Positions 44,273-53,564 are shown, numbered from the stretch's first letter. The stretch: DNA of 64,000 nucleotides from JACVRW01 sp963803085 (GCA_963803085.1 CAWDLE010000012.1:41419-105418), one strand, 5' to 3'. Numbers and translations: made by a program. Notes: generated by a model not told the origin, from the sequence alone.

Positions 44273-44317
44273 CTAGACGAGGGCGAGCTTGCGCTTTCGC
44301 CTCAACTTCAAAGCCAT
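44273..44317 (-). CDS. Possible 14-residue basic peptide
   Basis: ATG 44317 follows AAGGAGAGG at 5 nt and reads MALKLRRKRKLALV before TAG. It overlaps the last codons of the secreted peptide gene. Very short, so only the ribosome site and high Lys/Arg content support it. Confidence 0.3.
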   Translation of the reverse strand: MALKLRRKRKLALV

Positions 44318-44514
44318 TTGTTCCTCTCCTTGAGTTGCGCCCAAACGGCAAAGCGTTCGAGCGCGTGAAGGCGCGCCTGACAGGGCGCACCGACCATCGC
44401 GGCGCAGGCCAGAACGTGACTGTGCTTGCCACGCTTCTTGGCCTCCGCGCTCGGCGCCAGCGAGAGCATCACTCCCATGCTGAGCACCAGCGCTACCGCC
44501 AGCGGACGGGTCAT
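44308..44514 (-). CDS. Small secreted peptide
   Basis: 68 aa. A signal peptide MTRPLAVALVLSMGVMLSLAPSAEA is followed by KKRGKHSHVLACAAMVGAPCQARLHAL with two Cys. AGGAGG lies 6 nt before the ATG, a strong ribosome site, and a terminator follows. No family recognised. Confidence 0.65.
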   Translation of the reverse strand: MTRPLAVALVLSMGVMLSLAPSAEAKKRGKHSHVLACAAMVGAPCQARLHALERFAVWAQLKERNKWL

Positions 44515-44670
44515 CCCTGACCTCCTTTCCGTGCGGTGCTTCGAACGCTCCGTGCCCCGTCCTCAACCATGGGCACGACTCTCAACCCTCGACGGGACCG
44601 CGCCCATCGCCCGAGCGAACCTTCGGACGGGTGACCTTTCGGGTCCCCCGCCCCACCCACCAATCAGCTA

Positions 44671-44686
44671 GTCGGATTAATCCGAC
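44671..44686. promoter_or_regulatory. Perfect 16-bp palindrome upstream of the kinase operon
   Basis: GTCGGATTAATCCGAC is fully self-complementary and lies 51 nt before the GTG of the first kinase gene. It is a candidate operator for a dimeric regulator, possibly the LuxR-type regulator encoded in the operon. Confidence 0.5.
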
Positions 44687-44737
44687 CGGTGGACCCTGTG
44701 GCGAAGAGAGGGAAAGTCGGCTTAGAGTGGGCGCTGC

Positions 44738-46219
44738 GTGTCAAGGACTTCTTGGTCTTGGGACAAACGCCGCCGCTTGGCTCTAGCGATCAATCTGGTC
44801 GTCCTGTGCGGTGTGATTTGCGTCGCTGTCGTCAGCTCCGACTCGTCGGATTGGCAGCCGCTGGAGCTCGTGTTCGTGCTCGGGGCGTTTGCCATAGCGA
44901 GCGATCTGCTGTCGGTGAAGGTGCACGAGATGACCGCCGCCGACGGCCGGGAGCATGGTTGGCAGTTCACGGCGAGCGCGCCATACGTCCTCGCGGTTGT
45001 CCTGCTAGGACCGGCACCCGCGTGCGCGATCGCCGCTGTTTCTCTGGCTATCGTGGGCTTAAGCGCGCGCACCCCGTGGCGGGAAGTCCTCACGAACTAC
45101 GCCAACTACGGAACGCACCTGGTCAGCCAGGGCCTGTTGGCTCAGTGGGCGATGGAGACCTGGAATTTGGCACCTGGGGACCCGCTTCTTCCGCTGCTCG
45201 TGATCGCGATCTATCAGTTCGGCGTCGGAGTGAGCTATTTCTACAACGGGGCCTACGGGGCTCTTGCATATGGCGAATCGATCCGAGGCGGCATTCGCCG
45301 CGAATGGCGCCTTCAGCTGGCGAGCGAAGCGCCGATCGCAATCGTCACCGGTCTGACGGCGTACATCTACGGAACAGCCGGCACCGGCGCCCTCCCCGTC
45401 CTCGTCGCGCTCCAGGTGATCTTCGTATTCCTGGCTCGACAACTGCGTCTCTCGCACGAGCGTGCCGAGGCCCTGAAGGAGCGCACGGAGGAACTCCTAC
45501 GCCTGCATCACGACCTGGCCACCCACGCCGCTCAGATAGCCGACCTTTCGGCCAGCCGGGGGCGTCTTGTGGGGCAGATCCTCACCGCGGAGGAAGGCGA
45601 GAGGCGCCGGCTGGCGGAGTCGCTCCATGACGAAGCCATGCAAAACCTGCTCGCAACGCGTCAGGACCTCGACACCCTCGTCGGACCGGGCAACATTGCG
45701 CGCGCACGCAGCGCGCTCGACGCCACGATTGACCAGCTGCGCGAGGCGATCTTCGAGCTTCATCCGGCGGTGCTTGAGCGAGTGGGACTCGCCGCTGCGA
45801 TTGAGGCGGTCGCCGATCGGCACGCACGACGAGTGGGATTCGAAACGAGGGTGAATGTGGACCCAGCGGCCGCGTCCGACCGAGACGTCCTTGTCTTCAC
45901 CGTATGCCGGGAGCTGCTCGCGAACGCCGCCGAGCATTCGGGCGCGTCCGCGGTGAGTGTCTCGGTGACGGCGCTGCCGGACGCCGTACGGCTCGAGGTG
46001 GCCGACAATGGTCGTGGCTTCGAGCGGCTCGGCCTCGGAACCGCGCTCGAACAGGGGCACATCGGTCTGGCGTCGGCTTCGGAGCGGATCGAGGCGCTCG
46101 GCGGCGCTTTTGAAATCGACAGCCAGCTGGGCACTGGGACGGTTGCACGCGCCACAATCCCGGTGCTGCGCGACGCCGCGGTGGAGCCGGAGACATGGAT
46201 GCCAGCGGTCGCGTCGTGA
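44738..46219 (+). CDS. Membrane sensor histidine kinase (MASE-like N-terminus, HisKA_3)
   Basis: 493 aa from GTG. About seven membrane helices in residues 1-230 form the sensor; no extracellular domain. A short coiled coil precedes HisKA_3 with the phosphoacceptor in EGERRRLAESLHDEAMQNL. HATPase: N-box VCRELLANAAEHSG, G-box VADNGRGF, and GHIGLASASERIEALGG. Strong paralogue of the kinase encoded at 46854, so the pair arose by duplication. Its stop overlaps the response regulator start region (46195-46219). Confidence 0.92.
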   Translation: MSRTSWSWDKRRRLALAINLVVLCGVICVAVVSSDSSDWQPLELVFVLGAFAIASDLLSVKVHEMTAADGREHGWQFTASAPYVLAVVLLGPAPACAIAAVSLAIVGLSARTPWREVLTNYANYGTHLVSQGLLAQWAMETWNLAPGDPLLPLLVIAIYQFGVGVSYFYNGAYGALAYGESIRGGIRREWRLQLASEAPIAIVTGLTAYIYGTAGTGALPVLVALQVIFVFLARQLRLSHERAEALKERTEELLRLHHDLATHAAQIADLSASRGRLVGQILTAEEGERRRLAESLHDEAMQNLLATRQDLDTLVGPGNIARARSALDATIDQLREAIFELHPAVLERVGLAAAIEAVADRHARRVGFETRVNVDPAAASDRDVLVFTVCRELLANAAEHSGASAVSVSVTALPDAVRLEVADNGRGFERLGLGTALEQGHIGLASASERIEALGGAFEIDSQLGTGTVARATIPVLRDAAVEPETWMPAVAS

Positions 46220-46857
46220 CGACCGACCCCCGCATCAGCATCGTCGTGGCCGATGACCACCCCCTGTACCGGGACGGCCTCGTGAACGCGATCAACGCCC
46301 GCGAGGACCTGGAGCTGGTCGGGCAGGCGGACGACGGAGCGGGCGCCCTTGAACTCATCTCCGAACGACGGCCAGACGTCGCACTTCTCGACGTCAAGAT
46401 GGACGTGGACGGTCCCACGGTGCTGCGTCGCGCCCAGAACGCGGGCGCGTCGACGAAGGTTGTGTTCCTTTCGGCGTACCTCGATAGCGCGCTGATCTAC
46501 TCGACCCTGGAGGCAGGTGCGGCCGGCTTCCTTTCAAAGCGCGCGGAGCGCTCGGCTATCTGCGATGCGCTTGTCGCAGCGGCAAGCGGAGAGATCGTCC
46601 TGTCACCGGAGATCCAGACCGCCCTTGGACGGGAAATTCGCTCGAACGGGCGCGCCAATCGCCCAGCACTAACGCCTCGCGAGCAGGAAGTGCTCGTCCT
46701 CGCTGCTGAAGGGTTGTCGGCCGCGCGCATCGGCGAGCGCTTATTCCTGAGTCCCGCTACGGTCAAAACGCATCTGGCCCACCTCTACGACAAACTGGGA
46801 GTATCGGACCGCAGCGCCGCGGTGGCTGAGGCTTTCAGGCAAGGGCTGCTGGATTGA
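46195..46857 (+). CDS. NarL/FixJ-type response regulator
   Basis: 220 aa. Receiver domain with acidic pocket VVADDHPLYRDGL, phosphoacceptor Asp in VALLDVKMDVDGP and Lys in GFLSKRAE. The LuxR-type HTH is at about 150-215 (LTPREQEVLVLAAEGLSAARIGERLFLSPATVKTHLAHLY). It sits between two similar kinases; both are plausible partners. The stop overlaps the next gene (TTGA). Confidence 0.95.
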   Translation: MDASGRVVTTDPRISIVVADDHPLYRDGLVNAINAREDLELVGQADDGAGALELISERRPDVALLDVKMDVDGPTVLRRAQNAGASTKVVFLSAYLDSALIYSTLEAGAAGFLSKRAERSAICDALVAAASGEIVLSPEIQTALGREIRSNGRANRPALTPREQEVLVLAAEGLSAARIGERLFLSPATVKTHLAHLYDKLGVSDRSAAVAEAFRQGLLD

Positions 46858-48314
46858 CCACCAATCGAATTGCCTCCCGCCGGCGGCCTCGAGTCGCCCT
46901 TGCCGTCAGTCTTGGTGTCGCCTCGATCGCCGTGGGTGCAGCCGGGTTGACGTGGCAGGCGTCGGATTGGCGACCGACGACATTGGTTCTCGCGCTCGCC
47001 GGCTTCGCGGTGGCGAGCGAACTGTTGCCGATCGAGCTTCGTCCGCGCAGCCATCCGTTGGGGGGGTGGTTCTTCACCTCATCCGCTCCGTTCGTGCTGG
47101 CGGCTGTCTGCCTGGGCCCAGCCCCCGCGCTTGCGGTAGCGATGCTTGCGCTGGCGGCGAGCGCGTTGGCGGAGAGGAGCCCGTGGCAGGCCGTCGTCGC
47201 GAACGCCGCAAACTACGCGATCTTTTCCGTGGCGGCCGCTTTGGCTGCCGGTGCAGCAGTGGGTGCCCTCAATATCGGACCCGAGGATCCCACCCTGGCG
47301 GTGCTTGTAATCGGGACGTACGCCTTCGTCGTCGTCCTCAACTTCGCGATGACCGCCGGTTACAGCGCGCTGGCAGACGAGCAGGTTCGGACGGCGGCCG
47401 CGAACCAGTGGCGATTGCAACTCGCCGCCGAAGCCCCGATCGCACTCATGACCGGGCTCACTGTGCACCTGTACGGCACCTCCGGTCTCGGCGCCCTGGC
47501 ACTGCTCGCCCTCGTTCAGCTCCTTTTCGTTCAGATCGCTCGGGAGCTCCACCGCTCGATACAGAGAAGTGAGCGCATCGCGGAACTCTCGGCGAGTCGC
47601 GGTCGGCTTGTCGAGCAGATCCTCACCGCGGAAGAAGGCGAACGCCGGAGACTTGCCGAAGCTCTGCACGACGAGGCCATGCAGAATCTGCTTTGCGCGA
47701 GACAGGACCTCGACAGCGCAACGAACGAGCCGCGGGTAGAGCGCGCTCGGATCGCCGTCGAAGCGTCGATTGACCAGCTCCGGGATGCGATCTTCGCGTT
47801 GCATCCGACGGTGCTCGAGCACGTCGGCCTGGCGGCGGCAATCGAGTCCGTCGCTGCTGCGCATAGCCGCCGAGCCGGATTTGCGGTCACCGTTCGGGTG
47901 GATGAACCGGCCTTTTCCCCGAGCGACCCGCTGGTCTTCACCGTTTGCCGTGAGCTGCTCGCAAACGCCGCAGAGCACGCCGCTCCGGCCAAGGTCGCCG
48001 TCCGCGTGGCGGCGCGCCCCGACGGCGTCGAAATCGAGGTCAGCGATGACGGCCGAGGCTTCGAGAGATGCATCCTCAAGGCGGCTGTCGCCCGTGGGCA
48101 CATCGGCTTGGCTTCGATCTGCGAACGGATCGAGGCGCTGGGCGGCATCGTTGACATCGAGAGTGAGCTTGGCGTAGGGACGCGGGTGAAGGTGGTCCTT
48201 CCGGCGGAGGACGCCGACCCCTGCGCCGGCTCGTCCCCTGGCGATGGTTCGCTGCTTCTTTCCGGTCTACCTGCGGTCGAAGCTATTCCTGGGGCGTCGA
48301 CGGCCCCGACGTAG
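46854..48314 (+). CDS. Membrane sensor histidine kinase, paralogue of the upstream kinase
   Basis: 486 aa from TTG 46854. Same layout: multi-helix N-terminus, HisKA_3 (EGERRRLAEALHDEAMQNL), N-box VCRELLANAAEHAAP, and G-box VSDDGRGF. Differences from the first kinase lie mainly in the membrane part, so the two may sense different cues and converge on one regulator. A C-terminal tail (SSPGDGSLLLSGLPAVEA) is extra. Confidence 0.92.
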   Translation: MTTNRIASRRRPRVALAVSLGVASIAVGAAGLTWQASDWRPTTLVLALAGFAVASELLPIELRPRSHPLGGWFFTSSAPFVLAAVCLGPAPALAVAMLALAASALAERSPWQAVVANAANYAIFSVAAALAAGAAVGALNIGPEDPTLAVLVIGTYAFVVVLNFAMTAGYSALADEQVRTAAANQWRLQLAAEAPIALMTGLTVHLYGTSGLGALALLALVQLLFVQIARELHRSIQRSERIAELSASRGRLVEQILTAEEGERRRLAEALHDEAMQNLLCARQDLDSATNEPRVERARIAVEASIDQLRDAIFALHPTVLEHVGLAAAIESVAAAHSRRAGFAVTVRVDEPAFSPSDPLVFTVCRELLANAAEHAAPAKVAVRVAARPDGVEIEVSDDGRGFERCILKAAVARGHIGLASICERIEALGGIVDIESELGVGTRVKVVLPAEDADPCAGSSPGDGSLLLSGLPAVEAIPGASTAPT

Positions 48315-48317
48315 CCC

Positions 48318-48415
48318 GGCCGCACGGACTCGATCCCTGGACGCAAAGCTCCGGCGCGCAAATCGGCTTGCAGATCCGCTCAGCGTGCAATTTCCGTCCA
48401 GTTCCCGACAGAAGC
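48318..48415 (+). promoter_or_regulatory. Possible GEMM-like (c-di-GMP-I) leader before the HD-GYP gene
   Basis: GGACGCAAAGCTCCGG at about 48337-48352 repeats the GEMM core GGGACGCAAAGC and the same CTCCGG extension as the pilA aptamers. The upstream GGCAAACC and P2 hairpin are not well matched (GGCCGCACGGACTCGATCC), so this may be a divergent member or a chance match. Confidence 0.35.
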
Positions 48416-48560
48416 TACTGGTCCTTTGGAGGTTTCCGAGCCAAAGGTGTGCATTGCCTGTGCACCTACGCGAGTCGCTCGCATATGCGCCGACGATGCC
48501 CAGTACATGCTGCTGGCTGAACAGCTTGTAGGGGAGGCCCGTGCGCGCCGTGCGCGGTCG

Positions 48561-49889
48561 ATGGACGCGCGCGAACGCACCGTCGTAGCGGCGTTTGCGG
48601 CCCTCTACGGCGTCGCTGCCGTCCTCATCGCGATGTTCGTGCCCTCGGAGCGCGACGTCAGTCTGGTCCTGATCGCAGCTCTCCTGCTCGGACATGCCGC
48701 CGTCTCTCAGGTCCGCTTCGAGTTCGGCATGGGGTTCGTCGTACCTGAGCAGCTCGTCGTAATTCCAATGCTGCTTCTGCTCCCCCTGCCGTATGTGCCG
48801 GTGCTGATCGCGGTGGCCGGCGTGCTCGGCCTCGTCCCCGACTTCATCAAGGGAAGCTGGGCGAAGGACCGCTGGCTGAAGCCCATCGCGGACTCCTGGT
48901 CATACCTCGCGCCGGTGTTGATCCTCGCTGCTTTCGCCCCCGGCCCGCCCGAGCTGTCGTCGGCACCGATTTACGCCCTCGCAATCGTTGCGCAGCTGGC
49001 CACGGACTTCGCCCAGGCCGTCATCCGCAATGCGCTACTCGACGGAGTGCCGGTCATGGAGCTTGCCGGGATCTTCGCCAGCGCTACTCGTGTCGAACTC
49101 GTCCTTTCCCCCATAGCCCTCGTCGCGACGCTCGCGGCCTACGAAGAGCCGCTCGTGCTGGTCGCGGTGATCGCCCCACTGGTCTGGCTGCTGGATAACT
49201 TCTCGAAGGACCGGGCCGCAAGGTACGCCTCGGCCCTCGAGCTGAACCGCGCCTATCGCGGCACGGTGATGCTCCTGTCGGATGTGCTCGAGTTCGAAGA
49301 CGAGTACACGGCGCAGCATTCCCGGTCCGTCGTCGATCTCGTCAATGCGGTGGCCGACGAGCTTGGGATCGCACCGGATGAGCGGCAGGAGTTGGAGTTC
49401 GCAGCGATGCTTCACGACGTCGGGAAGATCTCAATCCCGAAGGACATCCTTCACAAGCCGGCTGCGTTGACCGAGCAGGAGTTCGAGGTCATCAAGCACC
49501 ACACGATCGAAGGCCAGTTCATGCTCGACCGAGTTGGCGGGCTGCTCGGGCGTGTGGGCGAGGTTGTGCGCTCCTGCCACGAGCGCTGGGACGGCACCGG
49601 TTATCCCGATGGCCTTGCGGGCGAGGAAATCCCATTGTCTTCTCGGATTGTCTTCGCGTGTGACGCCTACAACGCCATGACCACTGACCGGCCGTATCGT
49701 CAGGCGATGGATCGCGAGGCCGCGGTTGCCGAGCTGATCGCGAACACTGGTGCCCAGTTCGATCCGAAGGTCGTTGCCGCGCTCACCAAGGTCGTCGAGC
49801 GCGGCGAACCCGGCGCGGTGACGAGCATCGAAGGCGTCCGAGCCGTTCTCGCCGGGGCCCCGGTTCCGCAGAGCGCCGCGGCGAGCTAG
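48561..49889 (+). CDS. Membrane-bound HD-GYP cyclic-di-GMP phosphodiesterase
   Basis: About 442 aa from ATG 48561; an open frame reaches TTG 48426 but its first residues look non-coding. About seven membrane helices come first (VVAAFAALYGVAAVLIAMFV). The HD-GYP domain follows: LHDVGKI at 284-290, HHTIEGQFML and HERWDGTGYPDGL (about 340-352) with the full GYP signature. It should hydrolyse c-di-GMP, lowering the ligand sensed by the pilA riboswitches. Ends by overlapping the convergent MFS gene at CTAG. Confidence 0.9.
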   Translation: MDARERTVVAAFAALYGVAAVLIAMFVPSERDVSLVLIAALLLGHAAVSQVRFEFGMGFVVPEQLVVIPMLLLLPLPYVPVLIAVAGVLGLVPDFIKGSWAKDRWLKPIADSWSYLAPVLILAAFAPGPPELSSAPIYALAIVAQLATDFAQAVIRNALLDGVPVMELAGIFASATRVELVLSPIALVATLAAYEEPLVLVAVIAPLVWLLDNFSKDRAARYASALELNRAYRGTVMLLSDVLEFEDEYTAQHSRSVVDLVNAVADELGIAPDERQELEFAAMLHDVGKISIPKDILHKPAALTEQEFEVIKHHTIEGQFMLDRVGGLLGRVGEVVRSCHERWDGTGYPDGLAGEEIPLSSRIVFACDAYNAMTTDRPYRQAMDREAAVAELIANTGAQFDPKVVAALTKVVERGEPGAVTSIEGVRAVLAGAPVPQSAAAS

Positions 49890-51121
49890 TCCGCGGCGGA
49901 CAGGCTCTCCCCCCGCCGCGCTTCCCAGGCGTGGCGCAATGCGATGCTCGACAGTCCCCACACGAGTAGGCCACCAGCGCCCGCGACGACAAGCACCGTT
50001 CGCACGCCGAAGGCTTCGATCAGGCCTCCTGCCGCGACGAACGCTGCCGCAAACGCCCACGCACTCAACCCATCCCGCACGCCGAAGGTGCGCGCCATCA
50101 CGCTGTCGTCGACGGTTGTCTGAATCAGAAGCCGCTCGTAGACGAGAATCAGTCCGTTGCCGATGCCGGCCAGGGCGAAGGCCGGCGCGGCGGCCGCAAA
50201 TGTAGGTGCGATCCCGCAGGCGATGAACCCGACGCCCACCACGGCGAGCCCTCCGAGGAAGCGACGTTTCAGCACGGCGGCGCCGCCGCCCCGCGAGCCG
50301 GACAATGACCCCCCAACGAAGCCGAGTCCGTAGATCGCGGTCAGGGCCCCGAAGCCCGCGTCACCCGCGTCAAGCTCGTTGAGAGCGTACGGAAGCTCAG
50401 CGACGTTGAAGAGTCCGGCAAACAGCAGCATCGCCCCCGAAGCCACAATCACCGCCCGGATGCCAGCCATGCCAGCAATGATCGCCAGACCGTCTCGCGC
50501 TTCGCGAAGAAGGCCAGGTCGCGGCGCCGACGCGTCCTCGACCGGAGGGGCGGCCCCGAAGCGCAGCTGAGTCAGGACAACAGCCGACACTGCGAACGTC
50601 GCAGCGTTGGCGTAGAGGATCACCTCGGGTCCCCCGACCAAGAGCAGCATCGCGGCCAGGGCCGGGCCCACGATGTAGCCGAGGTCGGTGATTGCGCCGT
50701 AAAGCGCAGTAGCCGCCGGCAGCCGTTCGGCCTTAACGAGGCTGGGGACGGCAGCCAACGACGCAGGGTTGAACAGACCGGTCCCAGCCCCTGCGAGCAG
50801 AGCCAGCGCGACCGTTGCGGCAAAGCTGTCAACGACCGCGATGCCGAGAAACGCCACCCCACGCACGAGGTCCGAAAGGATCAGGCAGTTCCGCCGTGAC
50901 CAACGGTCGGCAGCGGCCCCGAATACCGGACCGAACAGCATGGCCGGAACGAAATCGGCGAGGAGGACGAGGCTGATCGCCCACGCTGAGTTGAACCGGT
51001 CGTAGGCAACGACGAGAAGCGCGATGTACGCGGCCCCGTTTCCCAGGGCCGACTGAGCCAGCACCGCGTAGTACACGCGGGCCACGCGCTCGTGTTGCAG
51101 TAGATCGAGAGTGCGCCGCAC
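49886..51121 (-). CDS. MFS transporter
   Basis: 411 aa, twelve predicted helices. The motif A-like loop GAAADRWSRRNCLILSDLVRG lies between TM2 and TM3, as in drug/siderophore exporters of the EntS type; GSLSGSRGGG is in the second half. Substrate unknown. The stop overlaps the HD-GYP stop. Confidence 0.9.
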   Translation of the reverse strand: MRRTLDLLQHERVARVYYAVLAQSALGNGAAYIALLVVAYDRFNSAWAISLVLLADFVPAMLFGPVFGAAADRWSRRNCLILSDLVRGVAFLGIAVVDSFAATVALALLAGAGTGLFNPASLAAVPSLVKAERLPAATALYGAITDLGYIVGPALAAMLLLVGGPEVILYANAATFAVSAVVLTQLRFGAAPPVEDASAPRPGLLREARDGLAIIAGMAGIRAVIVASGAMLLFAGLFNVAELPYALNELDAGDAGFGALTAIYGLGFVGGSLSGSRGGGAAVLKRRFLGGLAVVGVGFIACGIAPTFAAAAPAFALAGIGNGLILVYERLLIQTTVDDSVMARTFGVRDGLSAWAFAAAFVAAGGLIEAFGVRTVLVVAGAGGLLVWGLSSIALRHAWEARRGESLSAAD

Positions 51122-51146
51122 TCCAGGAATGACTACCGGAAAGGCA

Positions 51147-51173
51147 GGGGTCGCGCCGTCACGGCGCGACCCC
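51147..51173. terminator. Terminator between the opp operon and the MFS gene
   Basis: Perfect 12-bp stem (51147-51158 and 51162-51173) with TCA loop. The minus-direction read follows the oppF end, so it likely stops opp readthrough before the MFS start. Confidence 0.7.
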
Positions 51174-51323
51174 GTATGCCAGAAATCCTAATAAGCGAGT
51201 CTTAGTGACGGAATGCCATGGAGTTCCTCCAGGTGGCCTCGGCGTAGTTTGCAGAGGTTCCAAGGTCGAACTTGCGCGATCTGGCGCCGACTATCGCACG
51301 TAAGGCGGCCGAATGCCAGCCTT

Positions 51324-51345
51324 TTCTGCAATTAGTTGTGCAGAA
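51324..51345. promoter_or_regulatory. Inverted repeat TTCTGCA-N8-TGCAGAA
   Basis: Seven-base arms separated by eight bases, in the AT-richer part of the 270-nt gap upstream of the MFS gene and beyond the opp end. A candidate repressor site. Confidence 0.4.
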
Positions 51346-51393
51346 GTTGTTCTAAACGAACCGGTTAGCCGCTTTGGGTACGGGTGCGGGGCG

Positions 51394-52494
51394 TCAGGCG
51401 TTCGGCGCTGCGCCGCTCGCCTCTGACAGCGAGGGGAGCTCGTCGCCCGCGGTGAGCGGGCTGGCGGGGTCTTTGACCGCGCCTTTGATCTCCTCGGCGG
51501 AGACGTTCAGCGGGTGGTGGCAGGCTGCCACGTGGCCGCTGGGGTAGCGCGTCAGCGGCGGCTCGATCTCGCTGCAGATGTCGGTGGCGCGCGGGCAGCG
51601 GGGATGGAAGACGCAGCCGCTCGGCGGGTCGATCGGGTTCGGCGGCTCGCCGCTCACCACGAGGCGCTCTCGGTCGCGGTTCTCCTGGGGATCCGGGATT
51701 GGGATCGCCGACAGCAGGGCGAACGTGTACGGGTGGATCGGCTTTGTGTAGAGCTCCTCCGAGGGCGACAGCTCCATCAGCTTGCCGAGGTACATCACCG
51801 CGATCCGGTCGGACACGTGCCGGACGACCGACAGGTCGTGCGCCACGAACAGGTAGGTGAGCTTGAACTCCTCCTGGAGGTCGTCGAGCAGGTTGATGAT
51901 CTGGGCCTGCACCGACACGTCGAGCGCGGACACCGGCTCGTCCAGCACGATCAGGCGCGGCTCGAGCGCGAGGGCGCGTGCCACGCCGATCCGCTGGCGC
52001 TGCCCGCCCGAGAACTCGTGCGGGTAGCGGTTCAGGTGCTCGGGCGCGAGGCCAACGAGCCGCAGGAGCTCACGGACACGGTCCTCCACCTTGCCGCGCG
52101 GCGTTCCGTGCAGCTGGAGCGGCTGCCCGATGATCTGGACCACGCGCTTGCGCGGGTTCAGCGATGCGAACGGGTCCTGGAAGACCATCTGCATCTCGCG
52201 TCGCAGCGGCTCGAGCTGCTTGCGGCGGGCGTTGGTGATGTCATCGCCGCGGAAGCGGAGGTGCCCGTCGGTGGCGTCGATCAGGCGCATGATCGCCCGC
52301 GACATCGTCGTCTTCCCGCAGCCGGACTCCCCCACGAGCCCGACCGTCTCGCCCTCGGAGACCGAAAGCGTCACGTCGTTCACGGCGTGCACACGCGCGA
52401 CCTCGCGGTCGATGAAGAAGCCCTGCTTGATCGGGAAGAACACCTTCAGGTGCTCTATGTCGATGAGCGGCGCGCCGCCGTTGTCGGAGCTCAC
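51394..52494 (-). CDS. oppF: Oligopeptide ABC transporter ATP-binding protein (OppF-like)
   Basis: 366 aa. Walker A GESGCGKTT, signature FSGGQRQRIGVARAL, Walker B LIVLDEPVSALD, plus the C-terminal oligopeptide module with the Cys pattern CVFHPRCPRATDIC of peptide importers. Start GTG overlaps oppD (GTGA). Last gene of the operon. Confidence 0.95.
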   Translation of the reverse strand: MSSDNGGAPLIDIEHLKVFFPIKQGFFIDREVARVHAVNDVTLSVSEGETVGLVGESGCGKTTMSRAIMRLIDATDGHLRFRGDDITNARRKQLEPLRREMQMVFQDPFASLNPRKRVVQIIGQPLQLHGTPRGKVEDRVRELLRLVGLAPEHLNRYPHEFSGGQRQRIGVARALALEPRLIVLDEPVSALDVSVQAQIINLLDDLQEEFKLTYLFVAHDLSVVRHVSDRIAVMYLGKLMELSPSEELYTKPIHPYTFALLSAIPIPDPQENRDRERLVVSGEPPNPIDPPSGCVFHPRCPRATDICSEIEPPLTRYPSGHVAACHHPLNVSAEEIKGAVKDPASPLTAGDELPSLSEASGAAPNA

Positions 52495-53564
52495 GCGGCA
52501 TCGATCCCGGTGGACTTCGCCGCCAGGCCGATCTCTCCGGGCCGTACCTCGCGCAGCTCCTTCTTCTGCTCTGGTGTGAGCCAGCAGCGGTCAGTGTGCT
52601 CGGGCTTGTCCTCGAGGCGCGCGGCTAGCGGCGGCACCTCGATGCACTTCGAGAACTCGTGAGGGCAGCGCGGCCGGAAGTGGCAGCCCTTCGGCCGGTC
52701 CGAGAGCGACGGCGGCAGTCCCGCGATCGCCGGCAGCCGCTCGGGACGCGGGCGGTCGATCCGGGCGATCGACCCGAGCAGACCCCATGTGTACGGGTGC
52801 TGTGGGTCGTAGAAGATCTCGTCGAGCGTGCCATGCTCCACGATGCGGCCCGCGTACATCACGGCGATGCGGTCCGCGATGTCGGCCACCACGCCGAGAT
52901 CATGGGTCACGAGGATGATCGCCGCGCCGGACTCGTCGCGCAGCTCGCGCATGCGCAGCAGTATCTGGGCCTGGATCGTCACGTCGAGCGCCGTGGTCGG
53001 CTCGTCCGCGATCAGCACGCTGGGGTTGCACGACAGGGCCAGCGCGATCATCACGCGCTGGCGCATTCCGCCCGAGAACTCGAACGGGTAGTTGTCGATC
53101 CGCTCCCGCGCGCGCGGGATCCCGACCTTCTCCAGCAGCTCGATCGAGCGCTCGCGCGCCTGCTGGTCGGGGAGCGCCTCGTGCTCCTGAATCTGCTCGA
53201 CGATCTGCGGCCCGATCTTCATCACCGGATTCAGCGAAGTCATCGGGTCCTGGAAGATCATCGCGATCTCCGCGCCGCGGATCCGCCGCAGCTCGTCCTC
53301 CGAGGCGTTGATCAGCTCGGTGCCCTTGTAGTGCGCGGTGCCCTCGAAGTGCGCATTCTGCGAGCGCGAGAGCCCCATCAGCGTCATCGCGGTCACGGAC
53401 TTGCCCGAACCGGATTCGCCCACCACGGCGAGCACCTCGCCGGCCGCAAGCTCGAGGGACACGTTGTCGACCGCCTGGACTACGCCCTCCTCGGTGGCGA
53501 AGGACACGCGCAGGTCCTCGACCGTGAGGAGCGGCTCGCCGCTGGGTACGGGGCCGGCGCTCAC
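52491..53564 (-). CDS. oppD: Oligopeptide ABC transporter ATP-binding protein (OppD-like)
   Basis: 357 aa. Walker A GESGSGKSV, signature FSGGMRQRVMIALAL, Walker B LIADEPTTALD, C-terminal GCHFRPRCPHEFSKC module. GTG overlaps oppB stop (GTGA). Forms the heterodimer with OppF. Confidence 0.95.
   Translation of the reverse strand: MSAGPVPSGEPLLTVEDLRVSFATEEGVVQAVDNVSLELAAGEVLAVVGESGSGKSVTAMTLMGLSRSQNAHFEGTAHYKGTELINASEDELRRIRGAEIAMIFQDPMTSLNPVMKIGPQIVEQIQEHEALPDQQARERSIELLEKVGIPRARERIDNYPFEFSGGMRQRVMIALALSCNPSVLIADEPTTALDVTIQAQILLRMRELRDESGAAIILVTHDLGVVADIADRIAVMYAGRIVEHGTLDEIFYDPQHPYTWGLLGSIARIDRPRPERLPAIAGLPPSLSDRPKGCHFRPRCPHEFSKCIEVPPLAARLEDKPEHTDRCWLTPEQKKELREVRPGEIGLAAKSTGIDAA

Noticed and set aside
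51214..51231. Five-codon frame MAFRH with an upstream GGAGG on the minus strand
   Set aside because: Too short to support as a leader peptide without conservation data.
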